Assembly: GCA_035403225.1 (NCBI GenBank)
Contig: DAONET010000023.1
Coordinates: 1-38,487, forward strand
DNA length: 38,487 bases
Direction of reading: 5' to 3'
Source of the DNA: DAIRDK01 sp035403225
Lineage (GTDB): Bacteria > Bacteroidota > Bacteroidia > Bacteroidales > FEN-979
The position numbers and the translations under genes were made by a program. A model generated the notes under the pieces. The model saw nothing but the letters and a program-made list of their open reading frames with translations, was not told where the DNA came from and ran no database searches. Positions 26,354 through 35,429 of this stretch are shown piece by piece. Every line of letters begins with the position of its first letter. The first letter of the stretch is position 1.

Positions 26354-28459
26354 TCAGAATATCGCCAGTTTTGTATTCCCCGTTCCCGAGTCATCCCGGT
26401 ATTGAAGCAGGTAGATGCCGGCCGGAAGGGCGGAGATGTCAAGCACGATGTCACGGGAACTCATTCCGGCCTGTACATCGACCGTTTGCATGACCTTGCC
26501 CGCCGGATTTGCCAGCAGGATATGCCCGGAACCGGCTACGTTGTGTTCCAGGGACACGGTCACTTGTCCGGAAGCGGGGTTGGGGTAAACACGGATTGCA
26601 TAACCCGGTTCTTTTTCATTCGTTCCAAAGGATGATTTGGGATAATAGATCTCCCATCCGCCGGCGGTGACCGACGAATTGGTGGTAAAGGAAATAAAGG
26701 CGCTTCCTCCTTCGATCGTGACGGGGTCGGGCATGCTGTCGGCCTGATAATGGCCCGAGATCTTGGCTACCAGCGAGGAGGTGCTCAGATCGAATATGGA
26801 AAGGAAGTCTTTTCCTTCTTCCGTGTCGAACGACCGGAAATAGAGGGTGAGAGGGCCGCCTGAAGCGGTAGAGACTCTCCATTTGCATAAGGTCCCGTTA
26901 TGATAGTCGAAGCCCAGGCTGCCGTCGGAGAATTCGGCGGTGTCGGCCTGGATGATGGTAGTGCCGGAACACCACTCCGGGATTTCGGATTCGTAAGACG
27001 CGAAAAAGCCGGGTGCAGAAGATCCGTTGCCGGATTCAAACGTGACCAGCATCTTATTACCTGTCGACGTGATGTCGCCGGGCAGGGTGTCGCCACTCAG
27101 GCTGGCCAGCAGCGGATCGGAGCCGGTTGCGCCGTCATAAATCCTCACCAGGTCACCGGGATTGGTCTCGAACCGGCCGAGCTTCAGGGTGACGGAAGAG
27201 ACGGAATCTGTCGCTGTTTGCGGGTTGATCAGCCACGAGCAGGAAGAATTGGGCAGATACCCTTGTACAGGGCCGCTGCCGTCTTCAAAGGTCCCGTTCA
27301 TGTTGTTGAATTCCTTGCTGCCGGTGCAGTACAGCGGGTAGGTGTAGTTGAGGGTGTCGGGATACCCGTTGATGATGACTTCCTGACCCAGGTTGAAATT
27401 ATATCCTCCGGGCATCAACTCATTGACATTGTAATATCCGTTGTTTTGCCCGCTCCATCCGAAGTTGAAATGAAAAAAGCAGGTATCCTGGTAACCATCG
27501 CACACAAACGCATGCCCGTCGGTATAGGGTACTGACCAGCCGGCATAGTACATGGGAATCTTGCGGTCGAGGTGTGACATCAGCAGGCTGTCCCATTCCA
27601 GAGAAGTGCTGTCACGAAAAACATATTGAGTCTGGGGGCTGTATTTAAAGTACGTCCGCATCGACCAGGCGGCTTTGTGATTATACATGCCGGAGCCATT
27701 GGGTCCGTATACCAGGTCGCAGGATACTCCCAGATGATACAGTAGCTGCGCGATAGAGAGATTTTCTCCGGTGGCTTCGTCCGTCATGGCATTCCAGTCG
27801 TAGGAGGAGTTGCCGAAGTCGACGCTCAGGGTCCCGTAGGTGGAATCCATGTAACTGTATGAGCCGGTTCCGGTGAGGGGCCATCTGAAGTAATACATCA
27901 CTTGTCCCATGGCCGTCGGGACGCATCCGGCGTACGCATGTCCACCCGGTCCGGCCGGGTCGGACGGACACATAGCATTGTACGGGCTGTCCTGATTCCA
28001 GTTGGAAGTGATCAGGGGGGCCACCGAACGGAGATCGCGGGAGGGGGCAGGGTTGAGCAACCGATCCGGCAGGGGAGAAAGTTGTTGATCACGGGCCAGG
28101 GCGATCTGGTCTTCGTACTGCTTCATCCAGGCCACACACTGTTCAGGGGCATCTTTGACAGAGTAACTGCCCGCGAACGAATAAGCCAGCACCGGTGTGA
28201 CGGCATCGCTGGCGGCGATGATGATCCATCCCTGAGGATTCAGGTTGATGATATAATACAGCGGGGAATCAGCCTCCGGAAATGGCAAGGTCTCTTTTAC
28301 CGAATAGGTATAAGTGATGGCCTCTGCAGCGCTCACCGACCTGTCGGAGATGAAGCTCAACGCTCTTTTCTCTGCTGTTTTCTGCGGAACCTCGGAGGCG
28401 GTCAGAGGCAGCAACGGGAGCAGCAGGGCCATCAGGGAGATCATAAATTTTTTCATCAT
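26354..28459 (-). CDS. Secreted C10 (streptopain-like) peptidase with CUB-like and T9SS domains
   Basis: A 701-residue secreted cysteine protease. After the signal peptide (MMKKFMISLMALLL) a propeptide region runs to about residue 140. The C10 domain has catalytic Cys179 (GCVPTAMGQVMYY) and His316 (DGHAFVCDGYQ). Two CUB-like beta-sandwiches follow (each with a DGSGP/DGSLG plus SCSW/LCKW pattern and an SIFD or RIYDGAT motif), and the end is a T9SS type A sorting domain (IRVYPNPASGQVTVSL to LPAGIYLLQY). It shares its whole architecture with the neighbour at 28547-30685. The start is an ATGATG pair; either may be used. It is cut off from the upstream gene by a terminator-like hairpin. Confidence 0.93.
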   Translation of the reverse strand: MMKKFMISLMALLLPLLPLTASEVPQKTAEKRALSFISDRSVSAAEAITYTYSVKETLPFPEADSPLYYIINLNPQGWIIIAASDAVTPVLAYSFAGSYSVKDAPEQCVAWMKQYEDQIALARDQQLSPLPDRLLNPAPSRDLRSVAPLITSNWNQDSPYNAMCPSDPAGPGGHAYAGCVPTAMGQVMYYFRWPLTGTGSYSYMDSTYGTLSVDFGNSSYDWNAMTDEATGENLSIAQLLYHLGVSCDLVYGPNGSGMYNHKAAWSMRTYFKYSPQTQYVFRDSTSLEWDSLLMSHLDRKIPMYYAGWSVPYTDGHAFVCDGYQDTCFFHFNFGWSGQNNGYYNVNELMPGGYNFNLGQEVIINGYPDTLNYTYPLYCTGSKEFNNMNGTFEDGSGPVQGYLPNSSCSWLINPQTATDSVSSVTLKLGRFETNPGDLVRIYDGATGSDPLLASLSGDTLPGDITSTGNKMLVTFESGNGSSAPGFFASYESEIPEWCSGTTIIQADTAEFSDGSLGFDYHNGTLCKWRVSTASGGPLTLYFRSFDTEEGKDFLSIFDLSTSSLVAKISGHYQADSMPDPVTIEGGSAFISFTTNSSVTAGGWEIYYPKSSFGTNEKEPGYAIRVYPNPASGQVTVSLEHNVAGSGHILLANPAGKVMQTVDVQAGMSSRDIVLDISALPAGIYLLQYRDDSGTGNTKLAIF

Positions 28460-28471
28460 GAGAAGATTTAT

Positions 28472-28506
28472 AAAAAAACAAAGGCGCAATAATCACTGCG
28501 CCTTTG
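28472..28506 (-). terminator. Rho-independent terminator between the C10 genes
   Basis: Read on the minus strand, a perfect 10-bp stem CAAAGGCGCA/TGCGCCTTTG (28479-28488 and 28497-28506) with an 8-nt loop is followed by a run of T residues. It lies 40 bases after the stop of the upstream C10 gene and about a dozen bases before the next C10 start, leaving almost no room for a separate promoter. Confidence 0.85.
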
Positions 28507-28546
28507 CTTAGGGGCGGGTTATTGCTAACCCAAAGTTATGAAAAAA

Positions 28547-30685
28547 CTATTGCACTACTACTTTCGTGATTTTAACTCCTTTTTCGCCGGACATTTTCAG
28601 CATATAGATGCCTTTGGCGAGGTTGGAGACATTAAGTTGTTTGTTATAAGAACCCTGGAATTTGCCAAGGTCTTCGGAATAGACGGTTTGGCCAATCGCG
28701 GAGACCAGATCAAGTCTGATAGACTGCATTTCGACGGCATTGAAGGTGATATTCAGCATGTCTTTGGCCGGGTTGGGATACACTTTCATAGCTTCTACTC
28801 CCTTGATGTCAGGGGTAGAGACGGTGATGGAGTAAGAGCAGCTCCATCCCTCGCCGCGGATATGATTGTTGGAATTGAAGATCATCAGGATCTGTCCGCT
28901 GGGTGAGGTGAAGGGTCCGGGAGGTGTGGTATATTCTCCGGATAAGGTAGCCAGCAGTTCGGCGCTTCCGAGGTCATAGATACTCAAAGCATCCGCATCC
29001 TGTTCTGTATTGAAGCTGTCGAAAGTGAGGGTCGCTGTTTCAGCATTTTCCGGTTTGATGTACCATTTGCAGGAAGAAGAGTTCCTGTACTGGAAGCGGC
29101 CGCTGCCGTCGTTGATGTCGCCTGTTGCTTCCGTCAGCGTGGTGGAGCCGGAGCAGAAGGAAACGAGGTTGGTTTCGAAGTCAGCCTGCCATCCGTTGGA
29201 GGTGTCGGCGACGCCGTCAGTCACGAAAGTAACGAGCATCTGCGGGCCGGTGGAACTTACTTCCGAAGGGATGCTGTTGCCGGAGAAGGAGGCGAGGAGG
29301 TTGGCAGAGGTGGTGGCGCCATCATAAATCCTGACAGAATCGCCGGCGGCTACATCAAAACGTTCGAAGTTCAGAATGATGTTCTGCACACTGTCGTCGG
29401 GGGCGATCAGCCAGCTGCAGTTCAGGTTGGGCAGATAAGAAGCTTTGGGGCCGCTGCCGTCTTCGATGGAGCCGAAGTCGTAAGCATCCACGATCACCTG
29501 TCCGCTGCAGTTCGGCGGGTAGTTGGAACCGGGTTCGGCATTGATAGTGGCTGTCTGGTTCTGGTTGAACAGATATCCACCCGGGTTCAGGTTGGTCAGC
29601 AGGAAGTATCCGTTGTCGGATCCGCCCCATCCCCAGTTCATATGGAAATAGTCGGTCCCCTGATAACCGTCGCATATCCAGGCATGTCCGCCGCCTGATC
29701 CCGATCCTGAATACTGAATGGGGCATTTGGCGTCGAGGGAACCGCGGAGAGCAGCTTTCCAGGTGTTATTATAGTAGTAAATTTTTTCGATGAATTCAGT
29801 AGAGCTTGCATATTTGAAATAATTCTTCAGAGCTACGGGAACCGAGGAGGAAAAAGCCCCTGATGCCTCCGGAGAATAGTTCATGTCAACAGAGATGCCT
29901 CCGTGCCAGCAAAGAAGAGCCATCGGGTCGCTCTGTCTGAAAGAGCTGCCGTTCTTGCCATGGTTGTCCATCCCGTTCCACTCATAGGTGGTGGCGCCGA
30001 AGTCGGCACACTGTGCGCCATAGCTCGGGGTGGGATAGATGCAATGCTGACCCTGGCCTGTTTCGGGGAAACGCCAGTAATACATGAGTTGTGTCATGGA
30101 GGTGGCAACACATCCAACGACCACATGACCGTTGGCGCCGGCAGGATCGGAGGGACACATAGCATTCCAGGGGAAGGTTTGGTTCCACTCGTTATCGTTG
30201 AGCAGCGGAAGCAGATCTAACGTTCCGCGAAGATTCTGAAGTTGTGAGGGACTGCTGACCATCAGGCGAGTCCATTCGTTGACCGTGCTTTCTTCGGCCG
30301 GGGCCTTATCAGCATAGCTGGCCCGGATCTGGTCACGGTAATGACCCATCCAGTATTCCAGATTGGCCGGCATATTCTCGGTCGAAAAGGTTCCTTTAAA
30401 AGAATAACCAATAACAGGCCAGGAGGCATCATCAGCGGAAACAATGACGAATCCCTTATCACCATTGAAGTTGAAAACGTACCACATCGGCTGTCCATTC
30501 TCCGAATCGGTCATTTCACTCGTGATGACGATGGAGTTGTATGCTACATCCTGGTACTGATTGATTCGTTCGAAATAAAAGTTTTTCCCGACTACGCGGG
30601 CATCCCTTACATCTACGACAGCGGCCCGGGCTGAAAAGCCGGAGATCACTATCAAGGCGAAAAACAATGCGAAAGCTTTTTTCAT
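28547..30685 (-). CDS. Secreted C10 (streptopain-like) peptidase, tandem paralogue
   Basis: A 712-residue secreted cysteine protease. The signal peptide (MKKAFALFFALIVISGFSARA) precedes a propeptide to about residue 150. Catalytic Cys192 lies in GCVATSMTQLMYYW and His334 in GGGHAWICDGYQ. Two CUB-like modules follow (DGSGPKASYLPNLNCSW; DGSGRFQYRNSSCKW) and a type A T9SS sorting domain closes the chain (MKVYPNPAKDMLNITF to LAKGIYMLKM). It is the upstream member of the tandem pair; the two have diverged well in the propeptide and loops, so the duplication is not recent. It is likely exported through the T9SS to the surface or medium to digest host or environmental protein. Confidence 0.93.
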   Translation of the reverse strand: MKKAFALFFALIVISGFSARAAVVDVRDARVVGKNFYFERINQYQDVAYNSIVITSEMTDSENGQPMWYVFNFNGDKGFVIVSADDASWPVIGYSFKGTFSTENMPANLEYWMGHYRDQIRASYADKAPAEESTVNEWTRLMVSSPSQLQNLRGTLDLLPLLNDNEWNQTFPWNAMCPSDPAGANGHVVVGCVATSMTQLMYYWRFPETGQGQHCIYPTPSYGAQCADFGATTYEWNGMDNHGKNGSSFRQSDPMALLCWHGGISVDMNYSPEASGAFSSSVPVALKNYFKYASSTEFIEKIYYYNNTWKAALRGSLDAKCPIQYSGSGSGGGHAWICDGYQGTDYFHMNWGWGGSDNGYFLLTNLNPGGYLFNQNQTATINAEPGSNYPPNCSGQVIVDAYDFGSIEDGSGPKASYLPNLNCSWLIAPDDSVQNIILNFERFDVAAGDSVRIYDGATTSANLLASFSGNSIPSEVSSTGPQMLVTFVTDGVADTSNGWQADFETNLVSFCSGSTTLTEATGDINDGSGRFQYRNSSSCKWYIKPENAETATLTFDSFNTEQDADALSIYDLGSAELLATLSGEYTTPPGPFTSPSGQILMIFNSNNHIRGEGWSCSYSITVSTPDIKGVEAMKVYPNPAKDMLNITFNAVEMQSIRLDLVSAIGQTVYSEDLGKFQGSYNKQLNVSNLAKGIYMLKMSGEKGVKITKVVVQ

Positions 30686-30713
30686 TCGTTGGTTTGTTAA
30701 GTTATGGATGTTA

Positions 30714-30721
30714 CAAAAATA
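30714..30721 (-). promoter_or_regulatory. -7 element for the upstream C10 peptidase
   Basis: TATTTTTG on the minus strand matches TAnnTTTG exactly, about 28 bases before the ATG at 30685, giving a short leader. A small inverted repeat (CTGAA/TTCAG) lies just upstream near 30739-30753. No -33 TTTG at the ideal distance. Confidence 0.45.
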
Positions 30722-30824
30722 CTAAAAAAATCAATTCCCTGAATATATTTCAGAAAGTCCGGGCAGGACCGTCACGCAATCTCCGGGATTCAATTTTTCT
30801 TACCTTCGCCCTGAAAAATCTGAA

Positions 30825-32072
30825 ATGATGAACATACTGATCAAAAACATAAAAGAGCTTGTCGGCACAGAGCAAACACCGCGGCTGAAGGTGTCGGGAA
30901 AAGAGATGTCGCAACTCCATACCATCAAAAATGGCTGGTTACTTACCGGCGACGGCCATATCTTGGATTTTGGCCCCGACCCTGTTCCCGAAGCGGTTGC
31001 CGGCATGCCCGGACTGACCATCGTGGATGCCGGGGGAGGAATGGTTTTTCCTTCCTTCTGTGATTCGCACACCCACCTCGTTTACGCGGGCAGCCGGGAG
31101 ATAGAGTATATCGATAAGATACGCGGATTGAGTTATGAAGAGATCGCACGGAGGGGAGGGGGAATCCTGAATTCGGTGAAGCGTCTTCATGATACCTCCG
31201 AAGAAGAACTGACTGAGCAGGCGATGTCGAGGCTCCGGGAGATCATCGGCTTGGGGACAGGAGCTGTGGAGATCAAGAGTGGATACGGACTTTCGCTGGA
31301 AGATGAGCTGAAGATGCTGCGGGTGATCCGGAGGCTGAAAGAGCTTTCCCCCCTGAAGATCGTCGCCACTTTCCTCGGGGCTCATGCCGTGCCTGCCGCC
31401 TATGCCGGCCGTCAACAGGATTATGTGGATGCCATCATCAGTGAGATGATCCCGGTGGTGGCGGCGGAAGAGCTGGCCGAATATATAGATGTGTTCTGCG
31501 ATCAGGGCTTTTTCACCGTGGAAGATACAGACCGGATCCTCAACGCCGGGATGAAATACGGACTCCGGCCCAAGATGCATGCCAATGAACTCGGTTACTC
31601 CGGAGGTATCCAGGTCGGCGTGAAATACAACGCCTTGTCGGTAGATCACCTGGAATGCACCGGTGACGAAGAGATAGCAGCGCTGCGCGGTTCCGATACC
31701 ATGCCCACCATTCTTCCGGGGGCGGCTTTTTTCCTGAACATGCCGCATGCCCCTGCCCGCAAGATGATCGATGCCGGTCTGCCGGTGGCCTTTGCCAGCG
31801 ACTTCAACCCCGGCTCCTCGCCTTCGGGCAATATGCAACTGGTGCTTTCCATGGCCTGCATCAACTACCGTCTTCTTCCGGAAGAAGCCATTCAAGCGGT
31901 CACCCTCAACACCGCTTATGCCATGGGCATCAGCGAAGATTATGGCTCCATCGCAAAAGGAAAGGTGGCGAACCTGTTCATCACCCAACCCATTCCTTCG
32001 CTCGAATTCATGCCCTATGCTTTCGGAAGCAATAAAATCCGGAAGGTCATGCTGAATGGACAGATGATCTGA
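30825..32072 (+). CDS. hutI: Imidazolonepropionase
   Basis: Hydrolyses imidazolone-5-propanoate to N-formimino-L-glutamate, the third step of histidine degradation, in the cytosol. The 415-residue amidohydrolase has the metal ligands H82 and H84 (SHTHLVYAG), H252 (MHANELG) and D326 (ASDFNPGSSPS), plus H187 (LGAHAVP), agreeing with the known family positions. A TACCTTCG -7-like motif lies at 30801-30808. The downstream pathway enzyme FtcD is encoded on the same strand about 3.4 kb away. Its stop is one base from the stop of the convergent gene at 32074. Confidence 0.97.
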   Translation: MMNILIKNIKELVGTEQTPRLKVSGKEMSQLHTIKNGWLLTGDGHILDFGPDPVPEAVAGMPGLTIVDAGGGMVFPSFCDSHTHLVYAGSREIEYIDKIRGLSYEEIARRGGGILNSVKRLHDTSEEELTEQAMSRLREIIGLGTGAVEIKSGYGLSLEDELKMLRVIRRLKELSPLKIVATFLGAHAVPAAYAGRQQDYVDAIISEMIPVVAAEELAEYIDVFCDQGFFTVEDTDRILNAGMKYGLRPKMHANELGYSGGIQVGVKYNALSVDHLECTGDEEIAALRGSDTMPTILPGAAFFLNMPHAPARKMIDAGLPVAFASDFNPGSSPSGNMQLVLSMACINYRLLPEEAIQAVTLNTAYAMGISEDYGSIAKGKVANLFITQPIPSLEFMPYAFGSNKIRKVMLNGQMI

Positions 32073-32073
32073 G

Positions 32074-32655
32074 TCATTTCTTCAGATGGAACCATACCTC
32101 AAACTCACTCAGGGGAGTGAATTTGGAACGTTTCCAGGAGAGTATCGTGCCGGTGTCGGTTTTCTCCGTGCCATCGGGAGTCATGGAGGTGGAATCGATC
32201 ACGACGACATTCTCGTCATACCTGAGGGTGTAACCGGCCGATGACAACATCCCCTGCCAGTATCCGGCCTGCATTTTCATCGGGTACATGAAATACTTGC
32301 CGTTATGGTCGTCGATGTACGAAATCCGCAGTTTCTTTTGTTCATTCGGTCCGAAGGGTACGGAGAAAAACAGTCCGGCTGGTTGACTCCGCGTGTGGGT
32401 GATCGGGTTATTGCGCGTGATGTCAAAGATGATCAGGGTGTCGCGCAGCAGCCCTTCTTTACGCAACGGCATTGGCACAAACATCACCTGGCTGAGATCA
32501 AAACCGGAGTTGCTCCGGAGGGATAAAACAGCGGTTGTCTCCACATGTTTGGCATCAAGTTTGAACGTGACATCCTCGCCAATCAGATCGACTTTCTGAC
32601 CATACATAGAGAGGAATGCGCTCATCAGTACTAATATCAACTTCATCCGTTTCAT
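32074..32655 (-). CDS. Exported hypothetical protein
   Basis: A 193-residue protein with a signal peptide (MKRMKLILVLMSAFLSMYGQ; an internal Met at 32646 is an alternative start). The mature part looks like a beta-rich domain (alternating hydrophobic strands, LSLRSNSGFDLSQVMFVPMPL, IDDHNGKYFMYPMKM, ending FEVWFHLKK). I recognise no family. It has its own promoter-like site and lies after a terminator of the metallopeptidase gene, so it is probably transcribed alone. Confidence 0.7.
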   Translation of the reverse strand: MKRMKLILVLMSAFLSMYGQKVDLIGEDVTFKLDAKHVETTAVLSLRSNSGFDLSQVMFVPMPLRKEGLLRDTLIIFDITRNNPITHTRSQPAGLFFSVPFGPNEQKKLRISYIDDHNGKYFMYPMKMQAGYWQGMLSSAGYTLRYDENVVVIDSTSMTPDGTEKTDTGTILSWKRSKFTPLSEFEVWFHLKK

Positions 32656-32676
32656 AGCATAAATGCTTCAATTCCC

Positions 32677-32707
32677 TAAATATACAAAAATTGAAGCCGG
32701 ATGTCAA
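32677..32707 (-). promoter_or_regulatory. Candidate promoter for the exported hypothetical protein
   Basis: On the minus strand TTG (32705-32707) is followed after 20 bases by TATATTTA (32677-32684), one base off TAnnTTTG. Transcription would start about 15 bases before the ATG at 32655. The -33 part sits at the tail of the terminator of the preceding gene. Confidence 0.5.
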
Positions 32708-32754
32708 GAAAAATGCGCGAATACGCCACGTTGTAAGTGACTTATCCGCGCATT
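32705..32754 (-). terminator. Terminator of the metallopeptidase gene
   Basis: On the minus strand an 8-bp perfect stem AATGCGCG/CGCGCATT (arms 32747-32754 and 32712-32719) with a 27-nt partly structured loop is followed by TTTTTCTT-like bases. It lies 28 bases after the stop at 32782. Confidence 0.7.
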
Positions 32755-32781
32755 ATCCGAGTTCAACCGGATGAGTGGATG

Positions 32782-34827
32782 TTACCGGATCACTTTCAGC
32801 GCTTCATCAGTAGCCTTGATCAACGGTTGTATCGAGATTTCTTCTCCGACGGCCTGTTTCATCCATAACTGCGGGATGAGTCTTCCCTGCGAGAAGATGC
32901 GAAGTGATTCATCGGCGAAGTTTTTCCCTTTCAGGAAGCCTTCCAACTGAAAATCGATGAGGTGTCCCACCGGGTAGTTCGACAGGTACAGCGGGTTGTC
33001 GATCATGTGTGAATAGATGGCCAGGATGGGGCAGTCTTTCACTCCGAAGGCATCGGCATAGTATTTGTTCCAGACTTCGGTAGCTGTTTTAATGACGGTC
33101 TCTTTCAGCTGTTCTTTGGTGGCGTCGGGATGATCATAGAGCCATTTCCATACCTGCATATCCACCAGCGAGACGCCCATGATCTCAAAGCATCCCCAGA
33201 AGCTGTCGAGGGTGGTCATCGATTCTTTGTTCGGATCATTTTCTTTCATGCCGAGCAGCTCGAGATCGCGTTTCTGGAAGGTAAAAGCATAGGCTTCTGT
33301 ACAAGCGGTGTTGGGGACCCCCTGCATCAGGTAATTATCTACGAAATAGAGGGAGATGGTCTGTTCCACGTTGTGCCCGAGTTCATGGATAGCGATGTTA
33401 TAGCCTTTATAGTCCATGCCTTCGGCGCCGATACGTGTACGGAGATGCGCTTGGTCGCCTTTCATCATAGCTCCCCAGGCATGACCCGAGCCGCGGGCGG
33501 GATCAACGGCGATGTGAGAGGCGATCTCTTTGGCTTTGTCGGGTTTAAATCCCAGTTTAATCAGGATATTCGGGATGTCGGCTTCAAAGGCAGCGGTGTT
33601 GGGGTATTTGGCTTTCGTAAGTTTATCGAGCGCCGATTGGTCCATGGTGCTGCGCGATTTGAATCCATCGTACCAGATGTCGAAGGGTTGTAACGGACGT
33701 CCGAGCCGTTTGCTGATCAGATCGGCGACCTGCTTGACCTGAGGGGAAGAGCAGAATTCGGTGAATAATTTCTCGACCTGATCCTGCGGTATCTCCATGG
33801 TGCCGTCAAAAGCGCGCATGATATAAGTGGGATAGATTGGCGTGAAGGGATCCACGGCTTTCAGCGCATGGAAATTGTCGAGCAACACCTGGTACCGGGT
33901 GTCGGGTTCCGGGTTGGAAGAGAAGGCTGCCCCATTCTTATACGTTTTGTTGGTGAAAGGATTCCACTGGATGGAAGGATTGTCGATCACGCTGTCGGGG
34001 ATATCCTGTTTGATGATGTGCAGCATCACTTCGTAGATCATCTTTTGTTTCAAAAGGCCTTCTTCTCCTTTATTGTAATTGGCTTTTAACTCGTCGCGGA
34101 GATTCCAGTGGGAGATGAGTTTCATGTTCTTGTCAAAATGGGTTTGCATCTTATCATCGACGAGGTTGCCTACGTAGATGTTGTAGTTGGAGATGTAGTT
34201 ATCGGCAGCGGTAAGAGCGTCGGCTGTTTTCTGGCTGATATCGGCGGGGATGCGAGCTGTGAAGAGGTCTCCCATACGGGCATAAGCCCATTCCTGACGG
34301 CTCCAGGCGGCGCCCGATGCTTCTTTCTCTTTTAACGTCCACGAAGGGAAATTCAGGATGGTGATGAAGGCGATCTTGTTTCCGAAGAAATCATCGTTGA
34401 AATGAGAGGTGGGATCATAAGCGCCGAAGATCTCATCCACGTCCAGCATCTCGCCGATGGAAAGATGCATGCCTCTTTTCAGATCCAGGCTGATCATGTT
34501 GAACCGCCCGAAGAGCGCCTCATAGTTCTGGGAAAGACGTTCGAACAGGATTTGTCGTTGCTGATCGTCGCCGACAAAATATTTTTCGCACAGCGATTCA
34601 AAATCCTTGACAGTCCCGTCATGTTGGGTCCACAGGGCAGCGACCTGCGTCACGCCTTTTTCGATGCGGACTTTGGCGGCATTGCCGTAGTGATTGGTGA
34701 GGTTGGCGATGACAGAATCGGTGGTGGCTTGCGGGATGAAGTGCGACACTTGGTCTTTTTTTGCTTCTTTGCACTGGGTGAAGCAAAGAGCCAGTGGCAG
34801 GGCCAGGATGGTCAGTATTCTTTTCAT
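32782..34827 (-). CDS. Probable zinc metallopeptidase lipoprotein (HExxH)
   Basis: A 681-residue exported protein. The ATG at 34827 gives a lipoprotein-like signal (MKRILTILALPLALCFTQC, candidate acylated Cys19, followed by KEAKKD, an acidic/basic start compatible with surface lipoprotein export signals of this phylum). The zinc motif HELGH is at 481-485 and a candidate third ligand is E511 in CTEAYAF, 26 residues later, a spacing seen in gluzincins such as M3. The rest is mostly helical, as expected for that fold. Exact family and substrate are not known; surface or periplasmic peptide digestion is likely. TACATTTG at 34853-34860 is its probable -7 element. Confidence 0.8.
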   Translation of the reverse strand: MKRILTILALPLALCFTQCKEAKKDQVSHFIPQATTDSVIANLTNHYGNAAKVRIEKGVTQVAALWTQHDGTVKDFESLCEKYFVGDDQQRQILFERLSQNYEALFGRFNMISLDLKRGMHLSIGEMLDVDEIFGAYDPTSHFNDDFFGNKIAFITILNFPSWTLKEKEASGAAWSRQEWAYARMGDLFTARIPADISQKTADALTAADNYISNYNIYVGNLVDDKMQTHFDKNMKLISHWNLRDELKANYNKGEEGLLKQKMIYEVMLHIIKQDIPDSVIDNPSIQWNPFTNKTYKNGAAFSSNPEPDTRYQVLLDNFHALKAVDPFTPIYPTYIMRAFDGTMEIPQDQVEKLFTEFCSSPQVKQVADLISKRLGRPLQPFDIWYDGFKSRSTMDQSALDKLTKAKYPNTAAFEADIPNILIKLGFKPDKAKEIASHIAVDPARGSGHAWGAMMKGDQAHLRTRIGAEGMDYKGYNIAIHELGHNVEQTISLYFVDNYLMQGVPNTACTEAYAFTFQKRDLELLGMKENDPNKESMTTLDSFWGCFEIMGVSLVDMQVWKWLYDHPDATKEQLKETVIKTATEVWNKYYADAFGVKDCPILAIYSHMIDNPLYLSNYPVGHLIDFQLEGFLKGKNFADESLRIFSQGRLIPQLWMKQAVGEEISIQPLIKATDEALKVIR

Positions 34828-34852
34828 GGTGCAGGGATTGGGTTTATGTAAA

Positions 34853-34860
34853 CAAATGTA
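34853..34860 (-). promoter_or_regulatory. -7 element for the metallopeptidase gene
   Basis: TACATTTG on the minus strand matches TAnnTTTG, 25 bases before the ATG at 34827. No convincing -33 TTTG. Confidence 0.45.
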
Positions 34861-34922
34861 TAACAATTTTTCCGGCTTTTTTTAATTAGAAACACGGAGG
34901 AAAAGAGGATTAAACTGAGGCC

Positions 34923-35294
34923 TCAGAGGATTATTCTTTTTATCCCATCCCTGAGATGAAGAACATTGAAATTAATAAGCAGACCCAAAGGGAATCCTCC
35001 TGTTTTTAAGTAGGTCAGTACTTGTGCCCGATGAATAGGATGTAATACGTTAACAGACTTGACCTCAACAACAATGGTATTTTCCACCAACAAGTCAAGC
35101 CTATAGCCACATTTGAGTTTAATGCCTTCGGATATCAGAGGTACAGGCTTTTCTTTTTCCACCCATAAACCGGTTTCCTGCATTTTGTGGAATAAGACAT
35201 TTTTATAGGATGATTCCAGAAGACCGGGGCCCAACTGTGTATGTACCTTCATGGCAATTCCAATAATTTTCCCCGATAAAATATTTAATTCCAT
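34923..35294 (-). CDS. GxxExxY family protein (nuclease-fold)
   Basis: A 123-residue protein named after its signature, seen here as GLLESSY at residues 24-30. It also carries D67 (GYRLDLL) and E77-V-K79 (VVEVKSV), the pattern of a PD-(D/E)xK nuclease active site. The ATG at 35294 is chosen since the 25 residues added by the longer frame are basic and unlike the family. Function is not established; members are often found alone or near mobile or repetitive DNA in diverse bacteria. It sits between the metallopeptidase gene and ftcD. Confidence 0.9.
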   Translation of the reverse strand: MELNILSGKIIGIAMKVHTQLGPGLLESSYKNVLFHKMQETGLWVEKEKPVPLISEGIKLKCGYRLDLLVENTIVVEVKSVNVLHPIHRAQVLTYLKTGGFPLGLLINFNVLHLRDGIKRIIL

Positions 35295-35402
35295 GATGAT
35301 TTGTTTTCCCTTAATCCGGATTGAAGGTGAAAGGTAATGCAGGAATGATTTTTTCCTCTTTGACCTCATTCTGAAACTCCCTTTACTCTGTGTTTTTTTT
35401 CC

Positions 35403-35410
35403 TAAGTTTG
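35403..35410 (+). promoter_or_regulatory. -7 element for ftcD
   Basis: TAAGTTTG matches TAnnTTTG exactly, 19 bases before the ATG at 35430, so the leader is very short. No TTTG at the ideal -33 distance. Confidence 0.45.
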
Positions 35411-35429
35411 CAGCTCAAAACCTCATAAA

